Shown: positions 1 to 8,627 of the stretch, piece by piece
How the letters are laid out: each line of letters begins with the position of its first letter
How positions within the stretch are numbered: the first letter of the stretch is position 1
NCBI RefSeq assembly: GCF_001294335.1
Contig: NZ_LGKG01000133.1
Location: forward strand, 55,494 to 119,493
DNA length: 64,000 nt
Reading direction: 5' to 3'
Source: Streptomyces chattanoogensis
GTDB taxonomy: Bacteria > Actinomycetota > Actinomycetes > Streptomycetales > Streptomycetaceae
The notes under the pieces: model-generated
What the model saw: only the letters and a program-made list of their open reading frames with translations
Databases searched by the model: none
Told to the model about the DNA's origin: nothing
Position numbers and translations under genes: made by a program

Positions 1-929
1 GGGAGTTCATCAACCCGATCATCAAGGACTTCTGGAACCCGGACAAGATCGGTAAGGCCAAGCCGCCGCAGGACAACACCAAGCCCGGCGACGTCTCGGA
101 GGACCAGGGCAAGACCGATCCGGAGCCCGACGCCGTCCCGGCCAAGGCGGTCGGGACCCCGTACGACAAGACGGCGCCCGGTGTCGGCCTTCTCGTGTTC
201 AGCACGCCGGAGGGCGACGCCCGCTGCACCGCCACGGTCGTCAAGGACCCGGCGCACCCCGGTAAGTCCAACCTGGTGTGGACCGCGGCGCACTGTGTGC
301 ACGCCGGCAAGAACGGCGGCTGGTACCGCAACCTGATCTTCGTGCCGAGCTTCAACAAGACGGGCGGCACCGCCGGCGAGATCAAGAACAAGCCCTTCGA
401 GGAGCGTGTCCCCAAGGGCAAGTGGTGGGCCGACGACCTGGCCACGTCCAAGGAGTGGATCAAGGACGGCGGCGCCGTTCCGGGCGTGCCGATGGCTCCG
501 TACGACTTCGCGCTGATGCACGTCAAGCCCGAGGAGAACACCGGCGGCAAGTCTCTGGAGGAGATCGCCGGCGGTGCGTACGACGTCAACTTCAACGCTT
601 CGCCGATCGGTAAGATCCCCAGCCTGACCGCGCAGGGCTACCCGGCCGAGGCGCCGTTCGACGGCGCATCGCTGCAGCAGTGCACCGACAAGCCGACCCG
701 CCTGTCGATGGCCGCCGAGAAGCCGACCATGTACCGGATCGGCTGCACCATGACCGCCGGCTCCTCCGGTGGCCCCTGGTTCACCAAGGGCACCGACGGC
801 AAGCTGCAGCTGATCTCCAACATGTCGATGGGCCCGCGCCCCGCCAAGTGGGCGGCCGGACCGCACCTCGGTCCGGAGGCCAAGTCCCTCTTCGACGCGA
901 TGAGCCAGAAGTGGGCCAACAAGCAGTAA
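1..929 (+). CDS. Trypsin-like serine peptidase, 5' end outside window
   Basis: The frame is open from base 3 to the TAA at 927–929, so the N-terminus (probably with a secretion signal) lies upstream and about 308 residues are visible. The first ~60 visible residues are a charged, Pro/Asp/Lys-rich linker. After that comes a chymotrypsin-fold peptidase core: the His motif TAAHC (about visible residue 95), an Asp candidate in YDFALMHV (about 172), and the Ser motif GSSGGPW (about 256). All three catalytic residues are therefore present. Streptomyces proteins of this kind are usually exported and often of unknown substrate. GTG at 195 could be read as a start, but the uninterrupted upstream frame with sensible codon use argues against it. 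Confidence 0.85.
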   Translation, partial: EFINPIIKDFWNPDKIGKAKPPQDNTKPGDVSEDQGKTDPEPDAVPAKAVGTPYDKTAPGVGLLVFSTPEGDARCTATVVKDPAHPGKSNLVWTAAHCVHAGKNGGWYRNLIFVPSFNKTGGTAGEIKNKPFEERVPKGKWWADDLATSKEWIKDGGAVPGVPMAPYDFALMHVKPEENTGGKSLEEIAGGAYDVNFNASPIGKIPSLTAQGYPAEAPFDGASLQQCTDKPTRLSMAAEKPTMYRIGCTMTAGSSGGPWFTKGTDGKLQLISNMSMGPRPAKWAAGPHLGPEAKSLFDAMSQKWANKQ

Positions 930-981
930 ACGGCTGAGGGGTGTGCCCGCCGCTCCGGCGGCAGGCACCCGCCCTGCTGGG

Positions 982-1029
982 TACGACGAAGGCCCGCACC
1001 GGATTTCCCCGGTGCGGGCCTTCGTCGTA
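982..1029. terminator. Bidirectional stem-loop terminator
   Basis: A perfect 21-bp inverted repeat (982–1002 with 1009–1029) encloses a 6-nt loop, between the convergent peptidase and hflX genes. It lacks a long T-run, as is common for Streptomyces terminators, and can serve both strands. Confidence 0.85.
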
Positions 1030-1043
1030 TCCGTCCTGCGGGG

Positions 1044-2531
1044 CTACGCCGCCGGGACGAACGGGCGGAACTCGGCGGCCAGTTCCTCGTGTACCCGCGC
1101 CTTGAGGACCGTGCCCTCGGCGGTGTGCTCCTCGGAGATGACCTCGCCCTCGGCATGCGCCCGCGAGACCAGGGCGCCCTGGGTGTAGGGCACCAGCGCC
1201 ACGATCTCGACCTGGGGCCGGGGAAGTTCCTCGTCGAGCAGTTCGAGCAGCTCCGTCATGCCCTGGCCGGTACGGGCGGACACGGCGAGGGCGTGCTTCT
1301 CGTTGCGCAGCAGGCGCTGCAGCACCAGCGGATCGGCGGCGTCCGCCTTGTTGACGACCACGATCTCGGGCACGTCCGTCGCGCCCACCTCGCGGATCAC
1401 CTCGCGGACGGCGGCCAGCTGCTCCTCCGGCACCGGATGCGAGCCGTCGACCACATGCAGGATGAGATCGGAGTCGCCGACCTCCTCCATCGTGGAGCGG
1501 AACGCCTCGACCAGGTGGTGGGGCAGATGCCGGACGAAACCGACGGTGTCGGCGAGGGTATAGAGCCGCCCGCTGGGGGTCTCGGCCCGGCGGACGGTCG
1601 GGTCCAGGGTGGCGAACAGGGCGTTCTCCACCAGGACACCGGCGCCGGTGAGGCGGTTGAGCAGGGAGGACTTGCCGGCGTTGGTGTAGCCGGCGATGGC
1701 GACCGAGGGGACCTTGTGGCGCTTGCGTTCCTGGCGCTTGATGTCCCGGCCGGTCTTCATCTCCGCGATCTCCCGGCGCATCTTCGCCATCTTCTCGCGG
1801 ATCCGCCGCCGGTCCGTCTCGATCTTGGTCTCACCGGGACCACGGGTGGCCATGCCGCCGCCCGCAGAGCCGGAGCCACCGCCACCCATCTGCCGGGACA
1901 GCGACTGACCCCAGCCACGGAGCCTGGGGAGCATGTACTGCATCTGTGCCAGCGAGACCTGCGCCTTGCCCTCGCGGGACTTGGCGTGCTGGGCGAAGAT
2001 GTCGAGGATCAGGGCGGTCCGGTCGACCACCTTGACCTTGACGACGTCCTCGAGGTGGATCAGCTGGCCCGGGGAGAGCTCACCGTCGCACACCACGGTG
2101 TCGGCCCCGGATTCGAGGACGATGTCGCGCAGCTCCAGGGCCTTGCCGGAGCCGATGTAGGTGGCCGGGTCGGGCTTGTCGCGGCGCTGGATGACGCCGT
2201 CGAGCACCACGGCGCCGGCCGTCTCGGCCAGGGCGGCGAGCTCCGCCAGGGAGTTCTCCGACTCCTGCACCGAGCCGGTGGTCCAGACGCCGACCAGGAC
2301 GACCCGCTCCAGACGCAGCTGGCGGTACTCGACCTCGGTGACGTCTTCGAGCTCGGTGGACAGGCCCGCCACACGGCGCAGCGCGGCGCGCTCCGAGCGG
2401 TCGTACTGGTCGCCGTCACGCTCCCCGTCGATCTCGTGGCTCCAGGCGACGTCCTCTTCCATCAGGGCGTCGGCCCGAAGGCTCTCGGGGAGGCGCTGCC
2501 GGTCCTGCGGAAGGGAAGAAGAGGAGGTCAT
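1044..2531 (-). CDS. hflX: GTPase HflX
   Basis: 495-residue HflX, a ribosome-associated GTPase of the OBG–HflX class that splits or rescues stalled ribosomes under stress. The N-terminal HflX domain and glycine-rich linker run to about residue 240 and include the family motif GPGETKIETDRR. The G domain follows, with G1 GYTNAGKSS (about 280), G3 DTVGF (about 325), G4 NKAD (about 394) and a G5 SART (about 415). The ATG at 2529–2531 was chosen because AAAGGA lies just upstream. The frame stays open much further upstream, but that stretch overlaps the M1 peptidase gene and has no family similarity. An N-terminal acidic extension (about residues 15–60) is usual for actinobacterial HflX. Confidence 0.95.
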   Translation of the reverse strand: MTSSSSLPQDRQRLPESLRADALMEEDVAWSHEIDGERDGDQYDRSERAALRRVAGLSTELEDVTEVEYRQLRLERVVLVGVWTTGSVQESENSLAELAALAETAGAVVLDGVIQRRDKPDPATYIGSGKALELRDIVLESGADTVVCDGELSPGQLIHLEDVVKVKVVDRTALILDIFAQHAKSREGKAQVSLAQMQYMLPRLRGWGQSLSRQMGGGGSGSAGGGMATRGPGETKIETDRRRIREKMAKMRREIAEMKTGRDIKRQERKRHKVPSVAIAGYTNAGKSSLLNRLTGAGVLVENALFATLDPTVRRAETPSGRLYTLADTVGFVRHLPHHLVEAFRSTMEEVGDSDLILHVVDGSHPVPEEQLAAVREVIREVGATDVPEIVVVNKADAADPLVLQRLLRNEKHALAVSARTGQGMTELLELLDEELPRPQVEIVALVPYTQGALVSRAHAEGEVISEEHTAEGTVLKARVHEELAAEFRPFVPAA

Positions 2532-2779
2532 TTGATCCTTTGTGTCGTCGGTATGTGCGTGCCGGGGACCGGGCGGTCCCTGGGACGGGCGCGGATGCTC
2601 TGCGCTGTCGCCCATCACAACGTCGGAGCCACCCCGAATGATTCCCGGGCGGCCGTCGGCGTCGACCCGAAGATGGTCGCACGGCCCGTTACGGCGCGTC
2701 ACGCGGGTTTCCGGCGTTTTTCCGCGGCGGGGCGCGCTGTGCCTCGTACGGCCCACCGGGGAGGCGGGCCGTCCGGTCA

Positions 2780-4300
2780 TTACGGCTTCTTGGACTGCCA
2801 CTCCGGGTGGCCGGGCATCGGCGGGGTCTTCGCCTCGTAGAGCCAGCTCCGGAAGAAGCCGGTCAGGTCCTGCCCGGCGATCTCGGAGGCGAGGCGGACG
2901 AAGTCGGCGGTCCCTGCGACGCCGTCGCGGTGGCGGGTCACCCAGGTCCGCTCGAGGCGGTCGAAGGCGGCGGCGCCGATGCGTTGCCGCAGGGCGTAGA
3001 GGGCCAGTGCGCCGCCGTCGTAGATGGAGGGCCGGAAGATGCTGATCTTCTTGCCGGGGCTGGCGGCCTTGGGGGCCGCGGGCGCGCCGCCGTCGGCCCG
3101 CCAGCCGTCCGACTGCTGGTAGGCCCGCTGCATCCGGGTGTCCAGGTTGGCCTGCCCGCCGGCCTTGTCCTGGGCGTAGAGCGCTTCGTACCAGGTGGCG
3201 TGTGCCTCGTTCAGCCAGACGTCGGACCAGCGGTGGGGGCTGACGCTGTCGCCGAACCACTGGTGGGCCAGCTCGTGCACCATGACCGACTCGATGTACC
3301 AGTCGGGGATCCGGCCGGTGGTGAACAGGTCCTTCTCGAAGAGCGAGAGGGTCTGGGTCTCCAGCTCGTAGCCGGTGCGGGCATCCGCGAGCAGCACCCC
3401 GTAGGTCTCGAAGGGGAAGCGGCCGACGTGGCGCTCCATCCAGGCCAGATGACCGGGTGTCTTGGCCGCCCAGCGGGCGAGTGCCGCGCGGTGGGCGGTC
3501 GGCACGACGCTCCGTACCGGCAGGCCGTGCGGCCCCTGGGACCGCAGGACGGTGGACCGGCCGAGGGAGACCTGCGCCAGCTCGGTGGCCATCGGATGGG
3601 CGGTGCGGTAGGTCCAGACGCGGCGCGGTCCGCGGTCCGCCTGTCCGGCGGGCTCTCCGTTGGCGACGGCCGTCACGCCCTGGGGTGCGGTGATCCGGAA
3701 GGTGAAGAAGGCCTTGTCGGAGGGGTGATCGTTGCAGGGGAAGACGCGGTGCGCGGCGTCCGCCTGGTTCGCCATCGCCAGCCCGTCGGCGGTACGGATC
3801 CAGCCTGCGTCGCTTCTGCCCCGGGGGTCGCTGGTGTGCCGTACGACGATCCGCAGCTTCTGCCCGGGGGCGATCCGCTCGGCCGGGGTGATCACCAGGT
3901 CCTCGCCGTCCTGCTGGTGGCGGGCGGGCCGGCCGTCGATCTCCACGGAGTGGACCTGGCCGCGGGCGAAGTCGAGGTTGAGGTGGCCGAGCCCCGTGGT
4001 GGCGCGGGCGGTGATCTCGGTGACGGCGTTCAGCGGGCGGTCGTTGTGCCCGGAGTAGTCCAGGTCGACGCGGTAGGAGGTGACGTCGTAACCGGGGTTA
4101 CCGAGGGTGGGGAACAGCCGGTCGCCGATGCCGAGCGCACGGGGGGCGTCCGGGGGCGAGGCGGCGCCCAGCAGGGTGACGGCGGCGAGCGAGAGGGCGG
4201 CGGCCCGGCGGGCGCCCCGCGACGGGATCCGCCGGCGCGGGCTGTGGGGCGCGGCGGCGGGGCCGGTATCGGGGGCAGGTCGACGCGAGGGAAGGGACAT
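2780..4300 (-). CDS. Secreted M1 family metallopeptidase
   Basis: 506 residues. A twin-Arg/Arg-rich N-terminus followed by a hydrophobic Ala/Leu stretch (about 30–50) looks like an export signal. The aminopeptidase-N fold follows. The zinc site is HELAHQWFGD (about residue 339) with the third ligand 19 residues after the last His, in WLNEAHATW. The usual exopeptidase GAMEN motif is replaced by YELETQTL just upstream, keeping a Glu at the equivalent place; this variant is common in short actinobacterial M1 enzymes. It should remove N-terminal residues from extracellular peptides. It is shorter than the ~850-residue cytosolic PepN because the C-terminal helical domain is missing. It lies 248 bp upstream of hflX on the same strand, without an obvious shared operon. 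Confidence 0.9.
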   Translation of the reverse strand: MSLPSRRPAPDTGPAAAPHSPRRRIPSRGARRAAALSLAAVTLLGAASPPDAPRALGIGDRLFPTLGNPGYDVTSYRVDLDYSGHNDRPLNAVTEITARATTGLGHLNLDFARGQVHSVEIDGRPARHQQDGEDLVITPAERIAPGQKLRIVVRHTSDPRGRSDAGWIRTADGLAMANQADAAHRVFPCNDHPSDKAFFTFRITAPQGVTAVANGEPAGQADRGPRRVWTYRTAHPMATELAQVSLGRSTVLRSQGPHGLPVRSVVPTAHRAALARWAAKTPGHLAWMERHVGRFPFETYGVLLADARTGYELETQTLSLFEKDLFTTGRIPDWYIESVMVHELAHQWFGDSVSPHRWSDVWLNEAHATWYEALYAQDKAGGQANLDTRMQRAYQQSDGWRADGGAPAAPKAASPGKKISIFRPSIYDGGALALYALRQRIGAAAFDRLERTWVTRHRDGVAGTADFVRLASEIAGQDLTGFFRSWLYEAKTPPMPGHPEWQSKKP

Positions 4301-4410
4301 GGGCTAGGGCTTATCAGCGCCGTCGCCCGGCCTGTGGACGGCGCGGCAAAACGGCACCCGAACGGGCGGTGGATCGGGCGTCCGGCTCCTCCACGGGTGC
4401 GGCGCTGCTC

Positions 4411-6591
4411 TCAGGGCCGCAGTGCGGCGGCCGGCCTGTCCCGTCCCGCGCGCAGGACATCGAAGACGCCCGGGACCTCGCGCATCGCGCGCATCAGGGA
4501 GGGCAGTCCGGCGGCGTTGGGCAGATGCAGCGTGTAGGTGTGCCGCACCCGCTGCTCATGCGGTGGTTCGACGGCGGCGGACACCACGGCGACGCCCTGG
4601 GCGGCGATCGCCTCGGTGAGGTCGGCCAGCAGATGAGGGCGGCTGAATGCCTCGGCCAGCAGGGTCACCCGGCAGCCGTGGTTGGTGCGGCCCGCGCGGC
4701 GCCAGCGCACTCCGACCGGCTGGCGGCCGGTCGCGGCCATCCGGGCCACGACGGGGCACAGGGCGCGGTGCACGGTGACCGTGCCGCCCCGTACGGCGAA
4801 TCCGGTGACGTTGTCCGGCGGCACCGGGGTGCAGCAGCCCGCCAGGCGCACCGAGGCGCCGGGCAGATCGGCGACGGCCAGGACGGCGGCGGGGGTGATC
4901 TCGGCCGCGGCTCCGGTGTCGTGGCCGCTGGCGGCGGGGCCCGGCGGGGGCGGCTGCGGGGCCGGCTCGCCGGTGTCCTGCCCGGCGGACCGGGACAGCC
5001 ACCGGGAGATGGCGAGCCGGGCGGCCGGGGTACGGGCGTGGTCGAGCCACTCCGGTGCGGGCCCGGCGGCCGTATCGGGGGCGTCCGGCGCCATCAGGAG
5101 GTGCAGGCTGTCGCCGTCGTGCAGGACGGTGGCGAGGGCGGCGAGGCGGCCGTTGACCCGCGCGCCGATGCAGCAGTGCGCCGCCTCGCCGTACCGGGCG
5201 TAGGCGGCGTCCACACAGCTCGCCCCGGCGGGCAGGCCGATGGTGCCGTCCGCGGGGCCGCCGGGCGGGCCGCCCGCGCAGAAGACCGTGATCTCCAGGT
5301 CCTGCGCCAGGTCGTCTCGCAGCGAGGTCCAGAAGGTGTCGGGGTCGGGGGTGGTGCGCTGCCATTCCAGGAGGCGGGAGAGCCAGCCGGGGCGGGTCGG
5401 GTCGGCCCGCTCGCCTTCGGGGGCGTCCGGGCCGTCCGTGGGGGTGTACGGGTTGCCCAGCGCGATCACCCCGGCCTCGGCGACGCGGTGCATCTGGTGC
5501 GTGCGGATCAGCGTCTCGGCGATCTGGCCGGACTCGCCGGTGACGGCGGTGTGCAGCGACTGGTAGAGGTTGAATTTCGGGGCGGCGATGAAGTCCTTGA
5601 ACTCGGAGACGACCGGGGTGAAGCAGGTGTGCAGCTCGCCCAGGACGGCGTAGCAGTCGGCGTCCTCGGCGACCAGGACCAGCAGTCGCCCCAGGTCCGC
5701 GCCGGTCAGCTCGCCGCGGGCCATCCGGACGCGGTGCACGGAGACGAAGTGGCGGGGGCGTACCAGGACCCGGGCCTGGATTCCGGCCTCGTCCAGGGTG
5801 GTGCGGACCCGCGCGGCGATGGCGGCGAGCGGGTCGGGGCGGCCGGCGTGCTCGTCGACCAGGCGGCGGGTGGTGGCGTATTCCTCCGGGTGCAGGATCG
5901 CGAAGACCAGGTCCTCCAGCTCGGTCTTGAGTGCCTGGACGCCGAGGCGTTCGGCGAGCGGGATGAGGACGTCGCGGGTCACCTTGGCGATCCGGGCCTG
6001 TTTCTCGGGGCGCATCACACCGAGGGTGCGCATGTTGTGCAGCCGGTCGGCGAGCTTGATGGACATGACCCGGACGTCGTTCCCGGTGGCGACCAGCATC
6101 TTGCGGAAGGTCTCCGGCTCGGCGGCCGCGCCGTAGTCGACCTTCTCCAGCTTGGTGACCCCGTCGACCAGATAGCTGACCTCGGCGCCGAACTGTTCCC
6201 GTACCTGATCGAGTGTCACCTCCGTGTCCTCGACGGTGTCGTGGAGCAGGGAGGCGGTCAGGGTCGTGGTCTCCGCGCCGAGTTCGGCAAGGATGAGGGT
6301 GACCGCGAGGGGGTGGGTGATGTACGGCTCGCCGCTCTTGCGCATCTGTCCGCGGTGCGAGGACTCGGCCAGCACATACGCCTTGCTCAGGATGTCCAGT
6401 CCGGCGTCCGGGTGGTGGCGGCGGTGCACCTGGGCGACGTGTTCCAGGGCGTCGGGGAGGCCGTCGCGGCCGGCCGTGCCGATCAGCGCGGCCCGTCCGA
6501 TCCGGCGCAGCCCCCGGACGTCCAGCCGGGGGCGGGCGCGCCTGCGGCCCGCCGCTTCAGGGGTAGCGGGGTCAGTGGCCTCTGCGCTCAT
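4411..6591 (-). CDS. rshA: RelA/SpoT-family (p)ppGpp enzyme, RshA-like
   Basis: 726 residues. Order: HD hydrolase domain (about 50–200, metal motif HDTVEDT near 115 intact), a RelA/SpoT nucleotidyltransferase-like domain (about 240–380), TGS (about 400–470), and a C-terminal ACT domain (about 650–720). Hydrolase motifs such as SIKLADRLHNMRTL are perfect. The synthetase half is divergent: the GRPKH-type motif reads VRPRH, the RGxxFxxIYDxxaIR stretch is barely recognisable, and the EVQIRT motif reads ETLIRT. It is therefore predicted mainly to degrade (p)ppGpp, with synthesis doubtful. Streptomyces has a separate full RelA elsewhere; this is the second homologue, known as RshA. ATG at 6589–6591 is preceded by GGAGG at a 5-nt distance; the in-frame GTG two codons earlier overlaps that site. 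It is co-directional with dapF. Confidence 0.9.
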   Translation of the reverse strand: MSAEATDPATPEAAGRRRARPRLDVRGLRRIGRAALIGTAGRDGLPDALEHVAQVHRRHHPDAGLDILSKAYVLAESSHRGQMRKSGEPYITHPLAVTLILAELGAETTTLTASLLHDTVEDTEVTLDQVREQFGAEVSYLVDGVTKLEKVDYGAAAEPETFRKMLVATGNDVRVMSIKLADRLHNMRTLGVMRPEKQARIAKVTRDVLIPLAERLGVQALKTELEDLVFAILHPEEYATTRRLVDEHAGRPDPLAAIAARVRTTLDEAGIQARVLVRPRHFVSVHRVRMARGELTGADLGRLLVLVAEDADCYAVLGELHTCFTPVVSEFKDFIAAPKFNLYQSLHTAVTGESGQIAETLIRTHQMHRVAEAGVIALGNPYTPTDGPDAPEGERADPTRPGWLSRLLEWQRTTPDPDTFWTSLRDDLAQDLEITVFCAGGPPGGPADGTIGLPAGASCVDAAYARYGEAAHCCIGARVNGRLAALATVLHDGDSLHLLMAPDAPDTAAGPAPEWLDHARTPAARLAISRWLSRSAGQDTGEPAPQPPPPGPAASGHDTGAAAEITPAAVLAVADLPGASVRLAGCCTPVPPDNVTGFAVRGGTVTVHRALCPVVARMAATGRQPVGVRWRRAGRTNHGCRVTLLAEAFSRPHLLADLTEAIAAQGVAVVSAAVEPPHEQRVRHTYTLHLPNAAGLPSLMRAMREVPGVFDVLRAGRDRPAAALRP

Positions 6592-6761
6592 GGGCACCTC
6601 CGGCGGCGTCGACCGGCGGCGGGACGCCCTCCCTCGGCATCACTCGGAACGTCCGGGCCGGTGCTTGATGCTACCGAGCCCATCACGCACCGCTGTACGC
6701 CTCTCGCTCAGCGTGAAACGGATCATCCATTCGAGCGAATTTCCCGGCGAAACCGCACCCG

Positions 6762-7634
6762 TCAGCTGAGCGCTGTGGTCAACCAGGCCGGGTCGAAGGT
6801 GCCCTCGGCGACGATCACGGCCGGTCCGGTCATCTCGACCGTGCCGTCGGGCAGCTCGGTGATCGACAGGCTGCCGCCGAGGACGTCGACGGTGTAGGTG
6901 ACGGGCAGTCCGGTCACGGCGGGGTCGGCGCCGTCCCGGCGGGCGGCGGCGACCGCGACCGCGCAGGCGCCGGTGCCGCAGGAGCGGGTCTCGCCCGAGC
7001 CGCGCTCGTGCACCCGCATCGCCACATGGCGCGGGCCGCGGTCGACGACGAACTCGATGTTCACGCCGTCCGGATAAACCGCCGCTGGGCTGAACGGCGG
7101 TACGGTCCGCAGCTCCCCGGCGTGGGCCAGGTCCTCGACGAAGGCGACCGCGTGCGGATTGCCCATGTTGACGTTGCGGGCCGGCCAGCTGCGGCCGTCC
7201 AGGGTGACGGTGACGCTCTCCTCGGGGAGCTGGGCGCGGCCCATGGAGACCGTGACATCGCCGGTCTTGTCCAGATGCACCCGGCGCACTCCGGCGCGGG
7301 TGGCGATCGCGAGGTCGCCCGCCTCCACCAGGCCGGCGTGCAGCAGGTAGTGCGCGAAGACCCGGACGCCGTTGCCGCACATCTCGGCGAGGGAACCGTC
7401 GCCGTTGCGGTAGTCCATGAACCACTCGGCCTCGCCGGCCTGGTCGCGCGCCTCCGGGTGCGCGGCGGACCGTACGACATGCAGCAGGCCGTCGCCGCCG
7501 AGCCCCGCGCGCCGGTCGCAGATCCGGGCGACCGCGGCCGCGGACAGGTCGAGGCGGCCGTCCGGGTCGGGAACGATCACGAAGTCGTTCTCGGTGCCAT
7601 GGCCCTTGAGGAAAGCGATGCGCTGTGTGGTCAC
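6762..7634 (-). CDS. dapF: Diaminopimelate epimerase
   Basis: 290 residues, the family length. It interconverts LL- and meso-diaminopimelate for lysine and cell-wall synthesis (Streptomyces walls use LL-DAP, so this step mainly feeds lysine). The two catalytic cysteines are in EMCGNGVR (about residue 88) and SCGTGAC (about 220). The start GTG at 7632–7634 gives the standard N-terminus with the KGHGTENDF motif; a purine-rich AGGGG lies immediately upstream. In-frame starts further upstream run into the repeat array and are rejected. It is followed by rshA on the same strand. Confidence 0.95.
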   Translation of the reverse strand: MTTQRIAFLKGHGTENDFVIVPDPDGRLDLSAAAVARICDRRAGLGGDGLLHVVRSAAHPEARDQAGEAEWFMDYRNGDGSLAEMCGNGVRVFAHYLLHAGLVEAGDLAIATRAGVRRVHLDKTGDVTVSMGRAQLPEESVTVTLDGRSWPARNVNMGNPHAVAFVEDLAHAGELRTVPPFSPAAVYPDGVNIEFVVDRGPRHVAMRVHERGSGETRSCGTGACAVAVAAARRDGADPAVTGLPVTYTVDVLGGSLSITELPDGTVEMTGPAVIVAEGTFDPAWLTTALS

Positions 7635-7734
7635 CCCTGCATCGTACGGGCTTGCGCCTGGCGGGGACGGGTTGTCCACAGGCACCTGGGACGGGCTGCG
7701 TGCGGCCGGCTGCGGATTCAGCGGCCCGCCCCTC

Positions 7735-7895
7735 GGAGGCCACGCTCGTACGCCCGGGCCGCCCCCGGAGGCCGCGCTCATGGATCCGCTCCCGCGTCGC
7801 AGGCCGCGCTCCTGCACCCGGCCGTCCCCTCGCAGGCGACACTCATGCACCCGCTCCCCCGTCGCAGGCCGCGCTCATACACCCGCCCACCCCCC
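7735..7895. repeat. Five-unit 32-bp tandem repeat upstream of dapF
   Basis: Imperfect units begin at 7735, 7767, 7799, 7832 and 7864 (period 32, 32, 33, 32). The core is GCAGGCCGCGCTCATGCACC followed by a C-rich tail; the two left-most units begin GGAGG. The 375-bp interval 7635–8009 between dapF and the next gene upstream holds this array plus the stem-loop at 7885–7909, and no convincing gene. On the minus strand each unit carries ATG-AGC-like triplets, but the 32-nt period breaks any common reading frame. Confidence 0.8.
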
Positions 7896-7909
7896 GAAGG
7901 GGGGTGGGC
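7885..7909 (-). terminator. Stem-loop terminator
   Basis: An 11-bp perfect stem (GCCCACCCCCC with GGGGGGTGGGC) closed by a GAA loop. It lies about 100 bp past the stop of the membrane-protein gene at 8010, on that gene's strand, and separates it from dapF. Confidence 0.65.
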
Positions 7910-8009
7910 GACGGGGAAAAATCTGGGCGGGAACCTGGACGCACACGACGGGACCCCGGACAAGAGCCTGCCCACGCACCCGAACAGGCACCCCGCGGAA
8001 ACCGGCCGC

Positions 8010-8519
8010 TCAGCGCAGCCGGGCCACCCGCCAGATGGCGAGCGCCGCCAGGACGGCCACCACCGCGGCGTAGATCAGCAGGATGCGCCAATCGGCGCGG
8101 CGGCCGGAGCTCCGGGAGGGCAGGCCGGGCCAGGTGTGGCCGGCGCGGCGGGCGGCCATCATGCCCCAGCCGGCGGCGCAGCAGCACAGCAGCAGGCCGA
8201 GCATGGCTATCACCGCCCCGCCGTCGCCGCCGAATTCGAAGGCCAGCGGGAAGCCGAACATCAGCGAGCCGACGGAGGCGAGCACCACGATCGGAGCGAG
8301 CTGCCACAGGCGCAGTCGGCGCGGAGGGCGCAGCTCCCGGAAGGACTCGCCGCCCTCCGGGGGCGTGTCGGCGTCGGCGTCCAGGCCGTCGTGGGCGTCA
8401 AGACCACCGTCGAGGCTGTCAGGGGCGTCGTGGAAGTCCGGACCGTCCTGGGTCAGCGGTGTCGTTCCGTCGCCGCCGTGGTCGGTTTCCTGGGCTCCGT
8501 TGCGAGGGCCGGCCTCCAT
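8010..8519 (-). CDS. Integral membrane protein of unknown function
   Basis: 169 residues, not assigned to a named family. The first ~65 residues are acidic (many Asp, His, Gly) and likely cytosolic and disordered. Three or more hydrophobic segments follow: about 72–92, 98–122 (including a CCC run) and 145–162. The start is uncertain: ATG at 8517–8519 is favoured, with GGGAGGG about 9 nt upstream; a GTG two codons earlier is possible. The gene sits between miaA and dapF in the same direction with its own terminator. It looks like the small membrane protein often found beside miaA in streptomycetes, but I cannot give it a function. Confidence 0.75.
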   Translation of the reverse strand: MEAGPRNGAQETDHGGDGTTPLTQDGPDFHDAPDSLDGGLDAHDGLDADADTPPEGGESFRELRPPRRLRLWQLAPIVVLASVGSLMFGFPLAFEFGGDGGAVIAMLGLLLCCCAAGWGMMAARRAGHTWPGLPSRSSGRRADWRILLIYAAVVAVLAALAIWRVARLR

Positions 8520-8627
8520 TGCCACGCGCCCTCCCCACTGCAGACTGCACGCCTCGATCGAAGGTCGATGATGACACGCCCTCAGGGGCCCGGATGACGG
8601 CCGGAGCGTCCCGATGCCATGACGTGA

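Noticed and set aside
1089..2840. A 583-codon plus-strand frame opposite hflX
   Set aside because: Shadow of hflX; no ribosome-binding site and no recognisable domain.
2532..3260. N-terminal extension of hflX through the M1 gene
   Set aside because: No HflX similarity, overlaps the M1 coding region, and a good Shine–Dalgarno lies before the ATG at 2531.
7735..7895. Tandem repeat as a CRISPR array
   Set aside because: Units abut with no unique spacers, are imperfect, and no cas genes are present.
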